Counted from the stretch's first letter, positions 35,805 through 45,934 are shown. The stretch: 64,000 bases of DNA from an uncultured Granulosicoccaceae bacterium (GCA_938035945.1 CALHOU010000018.1:20256-84255), one strand, 5' to 3'. A program made the numbers and translations. Notes: generated by a model not told the origin, from the letters alone.

Positions 35805-38237
35805 GTGAAGGTTTTGCGATCATTATTGCTGCTTAGTACGATTGCACTAGGGCTAACGTCGACGCACGCCTTGGCACTTGAGTCGATCTTCGGAAACTCA
35901 GCTAGCCCACTACCCCCTGAGGAAGCATTCAAGCCTCAGGTGGGTGATGTCACAGCCGGCAATATTGAACTCACGTTCGATATCGAAGACGGCTATTACC
36001 TTTATCAAAAGAAACTCAACTTCACTGCTAGCGATGAGAACATCAGTTTAGGTGCTCCCGCCTTCCCAGAACCATTGGTTTATGAAGATGAGTACTTTGG
36101 CAAAAGCAATGTCTATCGAAACAAGACCACACTAAACATTCCAGTCAATGCAAACGCTGGAAAAACGGATTTCGTTTTGACAGTTGGGTATCAGGGTTGC
36201 GCTGATATTGGCTTGTGTTATCCGCCAAATAAAATTGATTTCAATGTCGCGCTGCCTGAAAAACCTGTATCCAATATCAACAATGTTGTCGTCGCCGAAA
36301 ACTCAACGACGAGCGACAAGATCGTACTCAAACAGACCACAATCGCGCCCGCCAACATTGATCTTGCGCAGAACGACACAGCGCCAGGCAAGGTCGATAT
36401 TAGCGACTTACTCAAAGGGCCAAGCTTAGGCGGCTCTGATTCTCGACCACTATTAAAACCAACGGAAGCGTTCATCCCCTCCATTGTTAATGCCGGCGAT
36501 GGACTCATCAATGTGCGGTGGTTTATCGAACCCGATTATTACTTGTATCGCGATAAAATCAGCTTCGAGCTAGTCGATGCAGGTACCGCAAGCGTTGTTA
36601 GCTTTGACATTGATCGCGGCAAGATGCAAACCGATGCTTATTTTGGTGATGTAGAAGTTTTGCGAGAAGTCATTGGCGCCAAGGTCTTCGTACAAGATGC
36701 GCAAAACTTAGAAACTGCGACCTTAAAAATTTATTCACAAGGTTGTGCCGACATCGGTGTTTGCTTCCCGCCTGAAGTAACTAATCTGCTGGTTAAATTT
36801 ACCAACACAGGAAACACAGAGGTCGCAGCAACCGCTGCCGCCAACAGCACACCACCTAGCGAAAATGTCGAATCAGCCGCACTGAACAGTTCAGCAAACA
36901 ATCTACCGGTTACAGAACAAGATAAATTAACCCGCTTACTGGAAGGCGGTAATTTAGGCTTTATTGCACTTGCATTTTACGGTGCCGGATTGTTGCTTGC
37001 CTTTACCGCTTGCATGTATCCGATGATCCCAATCCTATCAAGCTTGATTGTTGGCCAGGGTAAAAAACTGAGCACAACCAAAGCATTTAGTTTGTCATTG
37101 GTGTACATCCTGTCGATGGCATCGGTGTTTGCACTGGTTGGCATTTTGGTTGGATTATCGGGATATAACATTCAGCCGTTATTTCAAAATCCGTGGGTTC
37201 TCAGCGCCTTCGCCGCGTTATTTGTTTTACTGGCCTTATCTATGTTCGGCTTGTTTCAACTACAGATGCCAAGCGCTATACAGGCCAAAGTTGCAGAAAT
37301 TTCTAACAAGCAAGAAGGCGGTTCATTCACCGGTGTCGCTGTCATGGGCATGCTCTCGGCACTTATTGTTGGCCCCTGTGTGACGCCACCACTGGTGGCA
37401 GCACTTGCCTATATCGCGAAAACAGGTGATGCGACCATCGGCGGAATTGCGCTTTTTGCTATCGGTATTGGCATGGGTACACCTTTGCTATTGATTGGTA
37501 CGTCCTTAGGGCGTTTTATGCCTAAAGCCGGTGGCTGGATGGATACAACACAACGCATTTTTGGCATTGTATTGTTGGCGGTTGCGATCTACTTGGTATC
37601 ACGCTTTTTACCGGGCAACGTCATCATGTTTATGTTCGCCGTGCTCGCGATTTTTACCGGCGTGTACTTTGGAGCCACCGATCGGCTCGACAGTGATAGC
37701 CGAGGCTCGCAACGCTTTGGCAAAAGTGTTGGACTGGTAGCCGTTGTTTATGGCGTGGTATTAATGGTTGGTGCACTTGCTGGCAATACCAGCATGCTCG
37801 CACCACTTAAAGGTGTTATCGGGCAACAAGCGTCGTCTGGCGCTGCAAGCGCTGCGAATGAACATTTAAGCTTTCAACGCGTTAAGAGCGAGACTGAATT
37901 AGATCAAGTGCTCGCTAGCGCCAAAGCGCAGGGACGCCCAGTCATGCTCGACTTTTACGCCGATTGGTGCGTGAGCTGCAAAGAGATGGAAGCTTTTACG
38001 TTTCCGGATGAAAGGGTAAAAACGCAACTTAAAGATGCCATTCTTATTCAGGCTGATGTCACCAAAAACAATGCGGACGACAAAGGCCTTTTAAAACGCT
38101 TTGGTTTATTCGGACCGCCTGCCATCATTTTATATGATCGCGCTGGCACCGAATTAACCGCCGGGCGAGTTGTTGGGTATATGAAAGCCAAGCCGTTTAG
38201 CGAACACTTACAAGCGTATTTGAATAGGTCTATTTAG
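35805..38237 (+). CDS. dsbD: Thiol:disulfide interchange protein DsbD with duplicated N-terminal domain
   Basis: Moves electrons from cytosolic thioredoxin to periplasmic DsbC/DsbG and CcmG. Start GTG 35805 is preceded by GAGGA and gives a signal peptide; length 810 residues against ~565 in E. coli. The excess comes from two DsbD-alpha domains in tandem, each with its redox pair: GCADIGLCYPP (~132-142) and GCADIGVCFPP (~313-323). Then come the eight-helix core with cysteines in FTACMYPMIPIL and VGPCVTPPLVAAL, and the C-terminal thioredoxin domain with CVSC (ADWCVSCKEME). The upstream 210 bp hold a possible TATTAT -10 box. It converges with the MFS gene, overlapping by 8 bp. Confidence 0.95.
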   Translation: MKVLRSLLLLSTIALGLTSTHALALESIFGNSASPLPPEEAFKPQVGDVTAGNIELTFDIEDGYYLYQKKLNFTASDENISLGAPAFPEPLVYEDEYFGKSNVYRNKTTLNIPVNANAGKTDFVLTVGYQGCADIGLCYPPNKIDFNVALPEKPVSNINNVVVAENSTTSDKIVLKQTTIAPANIDLAQNDTAPGKVDISDLLKGPSLGGSDSRPLLKPTEAFIPSIVNAGDGLINVRWFIEPDYYLYRDKISFELVDAGTASVVSFDIDRGKMQTDAYFGDVEVLREVIGAKVFVQDAQNLETATLKIYSQGCADIGVCFPPEVTNLLVKFTNTGNTEVAATAAANSTPPSENVESAALNSSANNLPVTEQDKLTRLLEGGNLGFIALAFYGAGLLLAFTACMYPMIPILSSLIVGQGKKLSTTKAFSLSLVYILSMASVFALVGILVGLSGYNIQPLFQNPWVLSAFAALFVLLALSMFGLFQLQMPSAIQAKVAEISNKQEGGSFTGVAVMGMLSALIVGPCVTPPLVAALAYIAKTGDATIGGIALFAIGIGMGTPLLLIGTSLGRFMPKAGGWMDTTQRIFGIVLLAVAIYLVSRFLPGNVIMFMFAVLAIFTGVYFGATDRLDSDSRGSQRFGKSVGLVAVVYGVVLMVGALAGNTSMLAPLKGVIGQQASSGAASAANEHLSFQRVKSETELDQVLASAKAQGRPVMLDFYADWCVSCKEMEAFTFPDERVKTQLKDAILIQADVTKNNADDKGLLKRFGLFGPPAIILYDRAGTELTAGRVVGYMKAKPFSEHLQAYLNRSI

Positions 38238-39435
38238 CTTTAACCGCTGGAATGTCTCGCAACCAAAAAGCAAAGTAAGCACCAAGCAAACCAACGCCTA
38301 GGCACAGCAGCCCCCCGCTATACCAATGCGAGCTCCACTCGACCACACGAGTTAATAACACTGGCCCCAACAGCTGCCCAAACCCAGTTCCGGTTAGCAT
38401 AAAACCAATAACGACTCCGGCACCCGCGGCCGTCGATGCTACCAGCGTGGCAGTACTGAATAAGGTTCCAGGGATAATGCCGCCAATAGCCGCCATTAGT
38501 ATCGCAGCGCTCAATCGTATGCTTGTGTCAGTCACTGAGAATAGTACAAACGAAAATATACCGGTTAGAAGCGCTGCTACTGCCAGAATGGTTGAACGTT
38601 TAACGCCACGATTAATTATCCAGCCAGCACTGATATTGCCAATTGCATTAGGTATCAGAATCAAGGCGGTCCAACGTGAAGCTGACGCCAGGGACATGGA
38701 TGAATCTTGTATTAATAGGGTTGGCAAGTAAGACGTGGCACACACGTACTGAAATGAATAACACAAGAAACACACGAACACTGCTACGGCGCGCTTTTGC
38801 CAAAGGTCTTGCAATCCAGGGCTTTGTCTTGCGTTAGTAAGCTGCGCCAAGTTGCCACGCTGCTTGTAGCAAGTCAGTGCCATAGCAGCCACACCGATAG
38901 CCGAAAGAGCAGCAGACAAAGCCCAAGCTAAACGCCACCCACCAATATCATGCAAGTAAGGGGACGCAAACAAGATGAACGCACCGCCTACCCCCATAAA
39001 TGCCCCCCACAAGCCCATCACAACAGGGCGGTCCTTAGCTGACGCAAGCGTGCTCATTAAAACAGGAATGGAGACCACGCCAAGCACCCAACCCAAACCT
39101 TCGGTTGCACGGGTTAGCATAAGCATGGGCACACTGGTGACAAAGGCTCCGGCTAAGCTACCTAACATGCACAGGGCAACGCCTGCCAATGCAAACCACA
39201 CATAGCCAACGCGGGCCACGCTCATACCACTAAGCAAGCCACCGAACGCGATCAGTATCGCGTAAATTGACACGAGGGTGCCGGTTTGCGACAGCGTCAA
39301 GCCGAATTCTTTCTCTATCAACGGCAAGGCCGCAGGAAATTTACCAACATGCAAGGCGATGGTGCAACCGGATAGAAACAGAATCCAAATCACGGTCCAA
39401 TTGGTTTCAAATTGTTGATGAGTGTTTGAATTCAC
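38230..39435 (-). CDS. Major facilitator superfamily transporter
   Basis: A 401-residue protein with about 12 hydrophobic helices and MFS features: the A-like loop between helices 2 and 3 (GGLLSGMSVARVGY), the ATEGLGWVLG segment of helix 4, and a central hydrophilic loop (CYKQRGNLAQLTNARQS). The pattern resembles the CynX/NimT-like group, which includes anion and drug exporters; substrate unknown. Its end overlaps dsbD by 8 bp (convergent). It is not obviously part of the glycoside operon, which begins on the other side of the HNH gene. Confidence 0.88.
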   Translation of the reverse strand: MNSNTHQQFETNWTVIWILFLSGCTIALHVGKFPAALPLIEKEFGLTLSQTGTLVSIYAILIAFGGLLSGMSVARVGYVWFALAGVALCMLGSLAGAFVTSVPMLMLTRATEGLGWVLGVVSIPVLMSTLASAKDRPVVMGLWGAFMGVGGAFILFASPYLHDIGGWRLAWALSAALSAIGVAAMALTCYKQRGNLAQLTNARQSPGLQDLWQKRAVAVFVCFLCYSFQYVCATSYLPTLLIQDSSMSLASASRWTALILIPNAIGNISAGWIINRGVKRSTILAVAALLTGIFSFVLFSVTDTSIRLSAAILMAAIGGIIPGTLFSTATLVASTAAGAGVVIGFMLTGTGFGQLLGPVLLTRVVEWSSHWYSGGLLCLGVGLLGAYFAFWLRDIPAVKAK

Positions 39436-39512
39436 TCCCGAAGCCTACACGCAATAGAGCCTTTATTGCGTAAATTTGTACTTAATGTGACACTTATGCC
39501 AAGGGGATTCTA

Positions 39513-39815
39513 TTGGCAAGCAAAATTAAATTTGGACGATGCGAGCTATGCAGGCGCAACACGCATTTGACGTTTCACCATTTAATTCCAAAAAAGCTAC
39601 ACCGCCGCAAGCACTTCAAAAAGCATTACAACAAATCCGCATTGAACAGTGGCATTGTCATTTGCCGCCGCTGCCATAGTGGCCTGCATAAACTATTTGA
39701 TGAAATGACATTAGGAAAGGAACTCAACACGCTTGCACTCTTGCAAGAAAACGAGGATGTTATGCGACATTGCGAATGGGTTGCAAAACAAAAATTGTTT
39801 AATTCACATACGTAG
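39513..39815 (+). CDS. Small HNH-endonuclease-like protein
   Basis: A 100-residue protein with a TTG start at 39513 preceded by AAGGGG. It has an HNH/zinc-ribbon pattern: C10xxC13, H22H23 (LTFHHLIPKKLH) and C51xxC54H55 with H59. The paired CxxC motifs suggest a bound zinc. Free-standing small HNH proteins like this are common in proteobacterial chromosomes, with unknown target; the catalytic asparagine is not certain. It stands alone between convergent or divergent neighbours. Confidence 0.82.
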   Translation: MASKIKFGRCELCRRNTHLTFHHLIPKKLHRRKHFKKHYNKSALNSGIVICRRCHSGLHKLFDEMTLGKELNTLALLQENEDVMRHCEWVAKQKLFNSHT

Positions 39816-39879
39816 CCACCAAAAGTCGCTCAAAACCAACTTCGCGCTCGGTGTCTTGCCAACGCTGATTTTGGTGGCT
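39814..39879. repeat. 11-bp perfect inverted repeat downstream of HNH gene
   Basis: AGCCACCAAAA (39814-39824) and TTTTGGTGGCT (39869-39879) are perfect complements 44 bp apart, in the gap between the HNH gene (+) and the GH2 gene (-). The first arm touches the HNH stop codon. It could act as a loose bidirectional terminator or be the remnant ends of a small element; a 44-base loop makes either uncertain. Confidence 0.75.
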
Positions 39880-39906
39880 TGGCTGGATGATATTAGCTAA
39901 GCGTGG

Positions 39907-42342
39907 TTATAAGTGTTGAATCTCAATCTCATCGAGTACAGGAGCAGCTGTGTTCGCTAGGATACGGGTCACCCTAATTTCTTTGGCTTCGCCCGGCAAC
40001 AGCGTGAAACCGTTGTCCGAATAAATATGATTGCCACCCAGATTCACACTAACAAAATACGCAGGCAGATCAGTGTTGAGTGTAATGCGTTGCTCTCCAT
40101 CCACTTCGTTTAAAGTGGAGGTAATTACCGGCGTGGGAAGCGATAGGTCTTTATATGGCACTAACCAATATTCATTTTCACCTTGATCACCACCACCGCT
40201 ACTCCAAGTCCATCGATAAAACGCAACATCGGCGTTCGCTTGCTCAGACAACGAAGTCAACGCTACGGCTGCATCGCTGGCAACACTTTGGCTAAAGCTC
40301 GATTCACTCAACTTAGCACCGGTTTTATCATGTGCGCTCAAATTCACATTGACCTCAATCGTGCCTGTATGATCATTTATGGCTTTTAGTAGCAACTGCC
40401 CTTGCGTACCAAATCGATCATGACCTGGCACCATTGCAACTAACACAGGAGCATAGAAACGCTGCGCTGCATATTGGAGTAGCTTCCAACCACCGCCATA
40501 TTCTAGGGACGCCCATGATGCCACTGGCCAGGTATCATTCAATTGCCAAAACAAAGTGCCCATACAGTGCGGCTTTAACGCCCGCCAATATTCAACGGCC
40601 ATTTTTATCGCCATGGCTTGTTGGCACTGCGAGAGAAATACCATGCGTTCGAAGCTGTCTGGAAATTCAAAATAGCGCACCAAAGTTTCAACAATTCGTG
40701 CATTTCCTCCTACATTCCTTTGATGTACCCCCATTACCGACGATGACACATTACGATCTTCTTCAACGGTAAACGTCTTTATAACAGGCATTGATGGAAA
40801 CGATTGAAAACCGAACTCCGAGCAGAACCGAGGATGAATATCTTGATAGGCGCTGAACGGTTTTGCTTCATGCCAAACATCCCAAAAATGCATATCACCG
40901 GCTGCGTCGTTTTTCCAGCCATCGCCAAAATCCATGTGGCCAACCGATGGCGAACTGGGCCAGAAGTCGATGTCTGCAAGTTCGTTCTCGGTGGTCATCT
41001 CCAAGGTGTGATTCAGTCTTGAATAATTGGCAAGGTATCGATCTCGGTTTGCTTGCGTTACATCCCACCACTTTAAGGCACCCACTAATTCGTTATCGCC
41101 ACACCACAACGCCAGGCACGGGTGTTTGGATAAACGATGCGTTTGTTGCAATGCCTCGGTTCTCACCAACTCCAACCATTCTGGATTTGCCGCCGGATAG
41201 TGATTACAAGAGAACATAAAATCTTGCCAGATCAGAATGCCAAGTTCATCGCACAGGTCGTAAAACCAATCGGGCTCGTACTGCCCACCACCCCAAACCC
41301 TGAGCATATTCATGTTTGCATCAACTGCTGATTGCAACAGCTCGCGGACAGCGTCAGGCGTGATACGTTGAGGCAAAGCGTCGGCGGGAATCCAGTTTGC
41401 ACCACGCATGAAAATCGCACGCTGGTTTACATCAATACGAAAACCAGCGCCATGCTCATCGGGTGTTTGCACAATATCAACCTCGCGAAAGCCGAGCTTG
41501 TGTGTAACTTTTTGATCGCCAAGTTCCAGCTTGAATGCATGCAAGGTTTGTTCGCCTGTCCCAACTGGCCACCAGCGCGCCGGATGCTCAACATTCAACG
41601 ACCAACGCACCTGATTTACACCTTTATTTAATGCTTGCTCCAATTGCACAGTGGTATCTGCAACGTTTAGGCGGACTGGGATTTTAATTGATTGATTAGC
41701 GTGGACAGTGGCCGACACATGCAGAGTGACATTGTCACCAGCGAAAATTTGCTCGAACTTTACATCTTCAATCCAATGCGTATCAACAAAATGTAAGACA
41801 ACTTCGCCATACACTCCAATGGGCATCAAACAAATATTCCAATCCCATCCAGCGTGACACGGTGTTTTTCTAACCATGTTGGTGTGCGGAACCCGGCAAT
41901 TCCAACTTAAGAATGGCAATTCAAATGGAAAATCGGCGGCGGCTTGGCTGGCCATTTTGCTCGTGCTATCAAATTCGATACGTAAGGTATTGACACCCGT
42001 ACGTAGCTGGGAAGTGATATCGAAATGGTAGGCGATAAATTGGCTTGATGTACTACCAACAAGCTGATCATTAACGTAAATGCTGGCAAAACAATCCACT
42101 TGATCCAACTTCAAAATGCATTGCTTGTTTACTTCAGCTTGATCAACTTGAAAGCTTCGCTGAAGCTGCCATTGTTGCTGATGTACCCAGTCCACTGCCA
42201 ATTCGTTCTCGCGGTAGTACGGGTTTTCGATAAGTTGTGTAGCTAGCAGGGATGAATGAACATCACCGGGTATGGTGAATGGACTTGTTTGTGTGCCGTT
42301 CAACTGACTCAGTAACCAATCACCGCTAAGCACTTGCTTCAT
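39907..42342 (-). CDS. Glycoside hydrolase family 2 beta-mannosidase
   Basis: An 811-residue GH2 enzyme without a signal peptide, so cytosolic. Layout: N-terminal jelly-roll (FTIPGDVHSSLL, VDWVHQQQWQLQRSF), Ig-like domain (PARWWPVGTGEQTLHAF), TIM barrel with MRGANWIPADALP, the acid/base in LWCGDNELVGALKWWD (~residue 417) and the nucleophile in RFCSEFGFQSFPSM (~508), then a C-terminal beta domain. The WIPAD and CGDNE motifs mark beta-mannosidases. Last gene of the operon; it would release mannose from imported oligosaccharides. It starts 11 bp after the GH43 stop. Confidence 0.93.
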   Translation of the reverse strand: MKQVLSGDWLLSQLNGTQTSPFTIPGDVHSSLLATQLIENPYYRENELAVDWVHQQQWQLQRSFQVDQAEVNKQCILKLDQVDCFASIYVNDQLVGSTSSQFIAYHFDITSQLRTGVNTLRIEFDSTSKMASQAAADFPFELPFLSWNCRVPHTNMVRKTPCHAGWDWNICLMPIGVYGEVVLHFVDTHWIEDVKFEQIFAGDNVTLHVSATVHANQSIKIPVRLNVADTTVQLEQALNKGVNQVRWSLNVEHPARWWPVGTGEQTLHAFKLELGDQKVTHKLGFREVDIVQTPDEHGAGFRIDVNQRAIFMRGANWIPADALPQRITPDAVRELLQSAVDANMNMLRVWGGGQYEPDWFYDLCDELGILIWQDFMFSCNHYPAANPEWLELVRTEALQQTHRLSKHPCLALWCGDNELVGALKWWDVTQANRDRYLANYSRLNHTLEMTTENELADIDFWPSSPSVGHMDFGDGWKNDAAGDMHFWDVWHEAKPFSAYQDIHPRFCSEFGFQSFPSMPVIKTFTVEEDRNVSSSVMGVHQRNVGGNARIVETLVRYFEFPDSFERMVFLSQCQQAMAIKMAVEYWRALKPHCMGTLFWQLNDTWPVASWASLEYGGGWKLLQYAAQRFYAPVLVAMVPGHDRFGTQGQLLLKAINDHTGTIEVNVNLSAHDKTGAKLSESSFSQSVASDAAVALTSLSEQANADVAFYRWTWSSGGGDQGENEYWLVPYKDLSLPTPVITSTLNEVDGEQRITLNTDLPAYFVSVNLGGNHIYSDNGFTLLPGEAKEIRVTRILANTAAPVLDEIEIQHL

Positions 42343-42353
42343 GACGCTATCGC

Positions 42354-43997
42354 CTACTTAGGAATGTAGTTAAAATGAGAAAAATCTGCATGCTTTGCCA
42401 TGCCTGAAATATCGAACGCCAACATACCGACAAATGCGCCAGTAAAGGATGCATGTTCACCCCTGCCGCCTTCATCGGATAATACCGATGCATCCAGAAC
42501 CGGACCAAGCTTCTGCCATTGATCATTATCACTCTGCTCTCGATCATCTTGTTCACGCCATTCGAATTGCAAGTCCTGTTCGGACACTTTGACGCGCATG
42601 TCAATGGTGCCGTTCGTGCTAATTGGCGTTGGCTCAACTGGTTCGTAACTTAATGCCGATTCAGGATAATCCCCATTACACGACAAAATACTTATCACAC
42701 GTCCAAGCTCTTCATCGAAGCTGATTTGCATATAGTGGAATTTGTGACGATTATAGTAAGCAACCAGACCCGCACTTTGATTGAACGCTTTCGGTTCAAA
42801 ATCTATACTGGTTGAGGCTTCATAACGATGATGCTGTTGTCGTCGTGCTACTAAAGCTTGTTCAAACCAACTACCGACAGACTCGCGACCAAACAGTCTT
42901 AACCATCCAGGCCGGTCGGTCAGAGAAAACAACCGTTCCGGGTAGGGTGTTCGTAGCCATTGAAAATCGATTGGCAGGGTTGATTCAGCAAAGTTTGTGT
43001 TTACCGGTGCATCGGATTCTACACGCGCTGCGCCCTGCGCAACGCCCAAGGGTGGCTCAACTTCTACAAGGGGTTGCTGCGAACCATGTGCGGTGCGAAG
43101 CCAACCATCATCACCCCAAACACATTTTTGGATACCTGTTTCACGACCCATCGGCGAACGCTGAATGCCAGGTAACGGTCGCGAACACAGGTGCGTGTGA
43201 TAAACCTCCCCAGCGGGAGTCTCAATGAACTGCCCGTGACCTGCACGTTGTAATTGTCCGTGGCTGGCATCAGTGGAGGTTATAACATGGGTGTCCGGAT
43301 GCAATTCAAACGGCCCTCTTACTGATGGGCCACGCGCGTGAGTCACAGCATGTTCGTAGCCAGTCCCACCTTCAGCCGTGATCAAGTAGTACAGGCCGTT
43401 TCGCTTAAACACATGGGGCGCTTCGGTGAGTCCGCGTTGTGAGCCTGAAAAAACAAGTTCAGGTTCACCGATTAGCGCCTTTTTATTAACATCATATTCT
43501 TGTAGAACAATGCCACCAAACGGACTGTGCCGTGGGCTTTTACCTAAAACAGGTGCACGGTGATTCCAACGTAAGTTGTAAAACCATTTACGGCCATCAT
43601 CATCATGAAACAATGTTGGGTCGAAACCACTGGAATTGGCATAGATGGGGTCAGACCAAGATCCTCGGACATCGCCGGCTGTAACAATATAGTTATGGGC
43701 ATCCTTGAAGTTACCGTCATAACGCTTCAAGTCGGTATACACCAACCAAAACAATCCGTCGGCATAACTAAGACACGGCGCCCACACACCGCAGGAGTCA
43801 GGATTGCCCCGCATATCAAGCTGGGATGCTCGATTGAGCGGTCTTGCGACCAAAGTCCAGTCGCTTAGATTTTTAGAGTGAAATATTTGAACACCTGGAT
43901 ACCATTCAAACGTCGATGTGGCGATGTAGTAGTCATCACCAACACAACATATGGACGGATCCGGGTTAAACCCCGTTAGAATCGGGTTTATGATCAT
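42354..43997 (-). CDS. Glycoside hydrolase family 43 (beta-xylosidase-like, GH43_11 type)
   Basis: A 547-residue cytosolic enzyme. The five-blade propeller carries the catalytic triad: D13 (GFNPDPSICCVGDDYY), D126 (SSGFDPTLFHDDDG) and E192 (RGLTEAPHVFKRNG), spaced as in XynB3-type beta-xylosidases. The C-terminal ~200 residues are the beta-sandwich of that subfamily (AGLVAYYNRHKFHYMQISFDE). Beta-1,4-xylosidase or alpha-L-arabinofuranosidase activity is likely. Start overlaps the oxidoreductase stop by 4 bp. Pairing with a mannosidase suggests a mixed hemicellulose or glycan substrate. Confidence 0.92.
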   Translation of the reverse strand: MIINPILTGFNPDPSICCVGDDYYIATSTFEWYPGVQIFHSKNLSDWTLVARPLNRASQLDMRGNPDSCGVWAPCLSYADGLFWLVYTDLKRYDGNFKDAHNYIVTAGDVRGSWSDPIYANSSGFDPTLFHDDDGRKWFYNLRWNHRAPVLGKSPRHSPFGGIVLQEYDVNKKALIGEPELVFSGSQRGLTEAPHVFKRNGLYYLITAEGGTGYEHAVTHARGPSVRGPFELHPDTHVITSTDASHGQLQRAGHGQFIETPAGEVYHTHLCSRPLPGIQRSPMGRETGIQKCVWGDDGWLRTAHGSQQPLVEVEPPLGVAQGAARVESDAPVNTNFAESTLPIDFQWLRTPYPERLFSLTDRPGWLRLFGRESVGSWFEQALVARRQQHHRYEASTSIDFEPKAFNQSAGLVAYYNRHKFHYMQISFDEELGRVISILSCNGDYPESALSYEPVEPTPISTNGTIDMRVKVSEQDLQFEWREQDDREQSDNDQWQKLGPVLDASVLSDEGGRGEHASFTGAFVGMLAFDISGMAKHADFSHFNYIPK

Positions 43998-45127
43998 TTA
44001 GCGGTAACAAGCGTTTTCGCTATTTCGTCTGACATGGCATCAGGTCGGCTACACGTTGTAGTAGTGTGTTCACTCTGCCCTGATTCGGCTGATTTTTCAA
44101 TACACATCAGGGTATCGATGACATGCAAAGCGAAATCTCCATTGCATCGATGCTCACGATCTTCAGCTATGGCAACAACCATGTCTGCCAATCCAATGCC
44201 ACGATAGTTCGATGCCAAAACGCCGTAGGCGTCCTTTAAATTTGGCACGCTTAGCGTTGGAAACGGCTCGTACGGCTCATCAACTTTTCCATCGTTGAGT
44301 CGAACCACACCGCCAAAGTGGTTAGGGTTCGGTATAACCATGGATTTTTTGCTGCCATGCAATTCAATGAGATTGTTTTCACTCGACCAAATATCCCAGC
44401 TTGCTGTAAACGTAACTTGTGCGCCTTGCTCGAACTTCAATATCGCATTGACAGTGGTTTGTATACCAACGTCGATTTGCTCTCCCGCTCGAGGTTCACT
44501 GGTAATTGTGCGCTTTTCAAAAGGTTTTGCACCCATGGCCATAACACGTTTAACAGGCCCAATAAGCTGAACCAATTCACTAATGTAATACGGCCCCATA
44601 TCGAGCATAGGACCACCACCAGGTTGGTAGAAAAAATCAGGATGTGGATGCCAGTCTTCCATGCCATGCGAAGTAAAGTAACAACTGCCACCAACAATCT
44701 CTCCAACTTCTCCATCGTCGATAAGTTTGCGCGCTCGCTGATGACCACCGCCTAGAAATGTATCCGGCGCTGAACCGATGCGCAAGTTGTTGGCCTTGGC
44801 AATGTCGCGAAGCGCAACACCCTGTTCCAAGGTGAGAATAAACGGCTTTTCGGAATACACATGCTTACCGGCCATAAGCGCAGCACGTGTGACTTCAAAG
44901 TGTGCGTTTGGCACCGTTAAATTCACTATAAGGTCTATCGACGCATCGGCGAGCAATGCATCAACGCTTACGCTGTTACAAGCAAATTCTTGCGCACGCT
45001 TTTGCGATAGTGACTCATCAATATCTGCACAGGCAACAATTTTATAACCAGCAAATTGGCTGGCCAATTCCAGATAAGCTGCCGACACACTGCCACAGCC
45101 AATAATACCTACGTTTAGCAAAGCCAC
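43994..45127 (-). CDS. Gfo/Idh/MocA family NAD(P)-dependent sugar oxidoreductase
   Basis: A 377-residue protein. The start GTG at 45127 shares one base with the TAG of the upstream gene (TAGTG) and has GGAG seven bases before it. Rossmann motif VGIIGCGSVSAAYLEL, then the family signature AGKHVYSEKPFIL with the EKP lysine, and SCYFTSHGMEDWHPHPDFFYQPGGGPMLDMGPYYI in the substrate domain. It would oxidise or epimerise a sugar released by the hydrolases of this operon; substrate unknown. Confidence 0.91.
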   Translation of the reverse strand: MALLNVGIIGCGSVSAAYLELASQFAGYKIVACADIDESLSQKRAQEFACNSVSVDALLADASIDLIVNLTVPNAHFEVTRAALMAGKHVYSEKPFILTLEQGVALRDIAKANNLRIGSAPDTFLGGGHQRARKLIDDGEVGEIVGGSCYFTSHGMEDWHPHPDFFYQPGGGPMLDMGPYYISELVQLIGPVKRVMAMGAKPFEKRTITSEPRAGEQIDVGIQTTVNAILKFEQGAQVTFTASWDIWSSENNLIELHGSKKSMVIPNPNHFGGVVRLNDGKVDEPYEPFPTLSVPNLKDAYGVLASNYRGIGLADMVVAIAEDREHRCNGDFALHVIDTLMCIEKSAESGQSEHTTTTCSRPDAMSDEIAKTLVTAK

Positions 45128-45876
45128 TACCAACTCCAACTATTTATGCTTGTATAAGAATTTTTTGCAAAGCGTTCAAAATCAGCGGGCTTATCATGCT
45201 CAGCGATAAAGTGCTTAGCCGACGTATTTTGAATACTGGGTAACATTGAAGCCCAATCAATGACCCCATGACCCACGTCGGCCCAGCCATCTTCTTCGAC
45301 CAATTCACCCTCTTTGGCAAGGTCTTTAACATGTACGGCACTGATTTGCTGGGCGTAGCTTTGCAGCCACTCGTTGGGGTTGTGGTTAGCTCGAACCACC
45401 CAACCCACATCAATTTCCCAATGCATATTTGCCGTTTCGTCTAGCAATATTTGCATTGGTGTGCGGCCATCAGCCAACATTTCGAACTCAAATTCGTGGT
45501 TGTGCCAGGCGAAAGTGAAACCGTTACTTACCAATGTTTCGCTGATACCTGATAATGAATGCGCAAGCCTCGTCCAGCCAGCCACATCGCTTGGACGTTG
45601 ATCAAGCTGTAGAAAGGGACAAACAATGTGCGATGCTCCCATGCCAGAGAGCAATTCCATCGTGCTTGAGAGGTTGTTACGTAATTCATCCAAGCCCACA
45701 TGTGAAGAAACTAACTTCAATCCGCTGGACTGCAAACCACTTTTCAACGCATCACTATCCGTTAATATTCCGCCATAAGCTTCCACGGATTGATATCCGA
45801 CCTCGGCAACGACGTCCATCGCTTTTGCAAGCTCTATATTGCGGGCGCTATAAAGCTGAAGAGTTAAGTTGGGCAC
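45127..45876 (-). CDS. Sugar phosphate isomerase/epimerase (xylose-isomerase-like TIM barrel)
   Basis: A 249-residue protein of the AP-endonuclease-2/xylose isomerase-like fold. Metal ligands appear in FAWHNHEFEFE, HWEIDVGWVVRAN, AVHVKDL and HFIAEHDKP. The start is GTG at 45876 after AAGGGAAT. Usually found beside Gfo/Idh/MocA oxidoreductases, as here, in sugar and inositol-type breakdown. It is followed directly by the oxidoreductase. The exact reaction is not predictable. Confidence 0.9.
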   Translation of the reverse strand: MPNLTLQLYSARNIELAKAMDVVAEVGYQSVEAYGGILTDSDALKSGLQSSGLKLVSSHVGLDELRNNLSSTMELLSGMGASHIVCPFLQLDQRPSDVAGWTRLAHSLSGISETLVSNGFTFAWHNHEFEFEMLADGRTPMQILLDETANMHWEIDVGWVVRANHNPNEWLQSYAQQISAVHVKDLAKEGELVEEDGWADVGHGVIDWASMLPSIQNTSAKHFIAEHDKPADFERFAKNSYTSINSWSW

Positions 45877-45934
45877 AGTATTCCCTTAATGGTTAATTAT
45901 AAATCTGGTACTGAACGCAGGCCAGGTTGAAAAT

